DNA of 64,000 nucleotides from Nymphaea colorata (Eukaryota; Streptophyta; Magnoliopsida; Nymphaeales; Nymphaeaceae). The stretch lies in the NCBI RefSeq assembly GCF_008831285.2, contig NW_022204507.1, positions 7,254,629 to 7,318,628 on the forward strand, in the 5' to 3' direction. Both the position numbers and the translations under genes were made by a program. The notes beneath the pieces were generated by a model. That model searched no databases. It worked only from the letters and a program-made list of their open reading frames with translations, and was not told the DNA's origin. Shown here in pieces: positions 61,858-64,000 of this stretch (positions are counted from its first letter, which is position 1; the number at the start of each line of letters is the position of its first letter).

Positions 61858-62190
61858 TAAAATCAAAACTACGTATGGTGGAAAACAAAGCACAAGTAAA
61901 ACAGAGAGAAATAGGGTATTAGAGCAAAACCAAAGCACATACACATGCGATGGAGAGACTAAAATAGCACTTCCTAGTACTAAACCTTTATAGTGTGCAA
62001 GAAGTTTGTTGAGAAGAATCAAATGATATCTGTCCTAATTACAATAAGTGCCCTTATAAATTATTATAAAACTATTTTTGCTATTTACAATTAAATTTAT
62101 CTGCTGGTAATGATCCTTATCTTAATAGAAAATATTCTGCACAATAGTTCTCCACTACCAAGTCCCCTAAGAGATTCCAGCAGATGAACA
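61858..62190 (-). repeat. 5' LTR of the inner Copia element
   Basis: Plus-strand words TAAAATCAAAACT, GCACAAGTAAAACAGAG, TATCTTAATAGAAAA, ACAATAGTTCTCCACTA and CAGCAGATGAACA correspond in order to the 57761-57948 copy. The longer middle part holds extra AT-rich sequence. Confidence 0.7.
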
Positions 62191-64000
62191 AACTTTCACG
62201 TAACTTCTGATTGTGCCACAGCAGGTTAACAATTACAAGTCCTCATAGGTCTACATGCATTATTTAGAAAGGAAAAATTCTAAATATGCTTAAAGATTTG
62301 AAATGGCAAACGACCACATTTTGTAAGAAGGCCATTAAAACATATTTCTGTATTTTGTTTTTTGCCTTCAAAATAACGTCATCATTTCTCAACAGATTCA
62401 TCACATAATTACTAGCCTATCTTGATCTATCATGCCACAGAAAATTTGAAATTGTAATATGACAAGAACTAGCAAATAAAGATTCAAACTTATGGGATTG
62501 GTCCACTTTATTCCAGCCACTTGCCCGTTTATCCATTAGCTAGACATACATTTTTTCTTTACCGCTTCCCTCTCCAAACTGCATTTTCTGTCATCTCATC
62601 CTTAACCTAAAGAAAATAGATTTGTTAACTCAGTATTGCACTTCTTACCTTGCATATATTAGATATGGATAGAAGATTTTACTTTATTTCTAAAACATGG
62701 TCATGGGTTAATAGAAACCTCTTATTTTTTAATTGATTTGCCTTAATTTGCCATTGGGGCATGCACATCATTGCCTACCATGACACCAACTAAACCAAAA
62801 CACTCATATTTGGCATCAAACATATAGACCTAAAGTCGCAACATGATGCACAGTACTTGTATTTGGATGCCATTGATTGACTTGCCTTGACTTCGTAGTC
62901 ATTTCCATGAACGCCTCTAGTAAATTCTAGCAATCTTGGCCATTTAATTCCTCCTACCACATAATTCACCAATTACTTGACTTTTATATCCATAATGAAC
63001 TTGGATATATACCTTGTCCTACACTCTAGACTCATTTATCACCTCTACTACAACCTCTACCTTTGCCAAGGTCACACCTATTTTGAGCAAAGAACGCAAC
63101 TATTGATGACCCACTTGCTGGTTGCGGATTTCCATTGAAGAGTTCCAAACACTTCTCTTGATTTATGTGAATATCATGTATTTCCCAGAATGAGGGAAGA
63201 GATTTGAAGTTGTCATCGTTATGACAAAACCTTTATATTTGTTTCCTAAGGCACTATGTACATGCATATATAACTAAGTCATCCTCCTTTATAACTTCAA
63301 CAACTAAAATATGTGAATCAGTTTGAAACATCAAATGGTTGAGAAAGTCACCCACGGATTCTTCACACTTAGACACATTTTAGCAATCGTGGTTGAGCTG
63401 AAGAATTTGTAAATTGGATTCTGAGACAAATGCTTTCTCAAGGAATATAAGGCTTGTATGGATAATTTGGCTGAGCACCAATTCTTTTCCATTACATTTT
63501 CTTTTTTGACTTGATTGCGGATTGCATTTGACATTTTTGAATGATGTGCTTTGATCATTTTTCACTTCATGTTTAATCAACTAACCCTTAACATCATGAT
63601 CAACCTCATTATATGCTTGATAAACACTACCGACTTCAGCCTGATCATCAGTCCTTTTACAGAATTTGATGCATTATCTTGGGAACGATGTGATCTTATC
63701 ATAGTATATCTGCATATACACTTATATCTGCATTGTCATTGAATTATAATATGAATAAAATACAAGCACACCTTCACTTGGGGGCACTATGTACACAAGT
63801 TATACTAAGCATATTACCTCATATTTGAGCAGTTTGGCCTATATATCAACCAAAATAAGAGTCATCTTCAACATATCTGTCGTTGCAATTAATCTTTCCC
63901 ACTTTCACTTCCTACTTTAGGTTTAGATTCCAACACACTCCCCCTTGTCAGCCTTTCTCTCATGTGGCCTCTCCCTTCGCTCCTTTTCCGCGCATTCCCT
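62191..64000 (-). mobile_element. Outer Copia element, 5' half (gag side to integrase start)
   Basis: The minus strand shows FLWHDRSR*ASNYVMNLLRN near 62453-62390, fitting the pre-integrase pattern LWHxRLGHxS, then FHVDL-type MHVDL*GLVIV near 62260 (integrase start, pattern HxDLWGP, with the tryptophan codon now TGA). This frame runs to the inner element's edge at 62191, and the next expected part (SDGGGEF) is found at 57.6 kb. Further up, LLSISNICKV near 62650 fits the usual stretch before the pre-integrase domain. Sequence above about 63 kb is probably gag but is too decayed to be sure. The element runs out of the window. Confidence 0.7.

Larger units (their letters stand above)
57761..62190 (-). 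mobile_element. Inner Copia element with both LTRs, decayed
   Basis: A nearly complete Ty1/Copia retrotransposon on the minus strand. LTR-like ends at 61858-62190 and 57761-57948 start TGTT[C/T]ATC and end GATTTTA. A primer-site-like TTGTATCAGATC lies just inside the 5' LTR. Coding order on the minus strand: weak gag region below 61.7 kb; pre-integrase LNNVYYAPQFKFNFISITKL near 60640; integrase with HELSCHYTPVE near 59980; RT start VRSVGWKWVYKMKFRLDGTV near 59200 and VHVDDFIIV near 58820; RNase H LSWKTKKQLIVSRT near 58300. Stops occur throughout. Flanks AACTT (62191-62195) and AACTA (57756-57760) may be a decayed target duplication. It sits inside the integrase of another Copia element. Confidence 0.85.

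Overview
This looks like nuclear DNA from a flowering plant. It is AT-rich and gene-poor, full of decayed retrotransposons, microsatellites and minisatellites. The recognisable host sequences are plant-type: a receptor kinase of the EFR/XA21 type, a plant SEC16 N-terminal motif and a plant carboxylesterase fragment. A run of exactly 100 N (11092-11191) shows that this is a scaffolded assembly. The species cannot be named from the sequence. No intact protein-coding gene could be demonstrated anywhere in the window; every recognisable host gene is broken.

Layout. 0-11 kb: intergenic DNA with a seven-unit minisatellite (2.6-3.1 kb), a spliced-looking pair of terminal exons of unknown function on the minus strand (3.7-4.0 kb), TA microsatellites and a decayed Copia RT/RNase H fragment (8.8-9.9 kb). 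11-24 kb: the N gap, then two related roughly 0.9 kb repeats (12.8-13.7 and 22.8-23.7 kb), each holding a different scrap of the 3' end of an LRR receptor kinase. Between them are a short non-coding LTR element (14.46-15.82 kb) and a Copia gag remnant (20.8-21.8 kb). 25-32 kb: a pyrimidine-rich tract, a Copia scrap and the main host locus, a two-exon subfamily XII LRR receptor kinase pseudogene on the minus strand (31.5 to 26.85 kb). It has several in-frame stops, a frameshift and a small deletion removing the DFG segment. A diverged copy of its upstream flank lies at 33.5-33.8 kb.

35-51 kb: GC-rich CCCGGCCC-type repeats, small tandem repeats, a frameshifted relic of the SEC16 N-terminus (43.9-44.7 kb), a carboxylesterase relic lacking the nucleophile serine (46.7-47.0 kb) and a duplicated roughly 0.65 kb element (41.7 and 48.8 kb). 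51-64 kb: a GAGATAAT minisatellite, a decayed L1-type LINE on the plus strand (52.3-54.6 kb), and a nested pair of Copia elements on the minus strand. The inner one, with two recognisable LTRs (57761-62190), is inserted in the integrase region of an outer one, whose halves lie at 55.96-57.76 kb and from 62.19 kb to the window end.

The window is best read as a graveyard of receptor-kinase duplicates and retroelements, not as a working gene cluster. I did not find a convincing new biological system. The strongest structural observations are the nested Copia pair and the scattered receptor-kinase tails.
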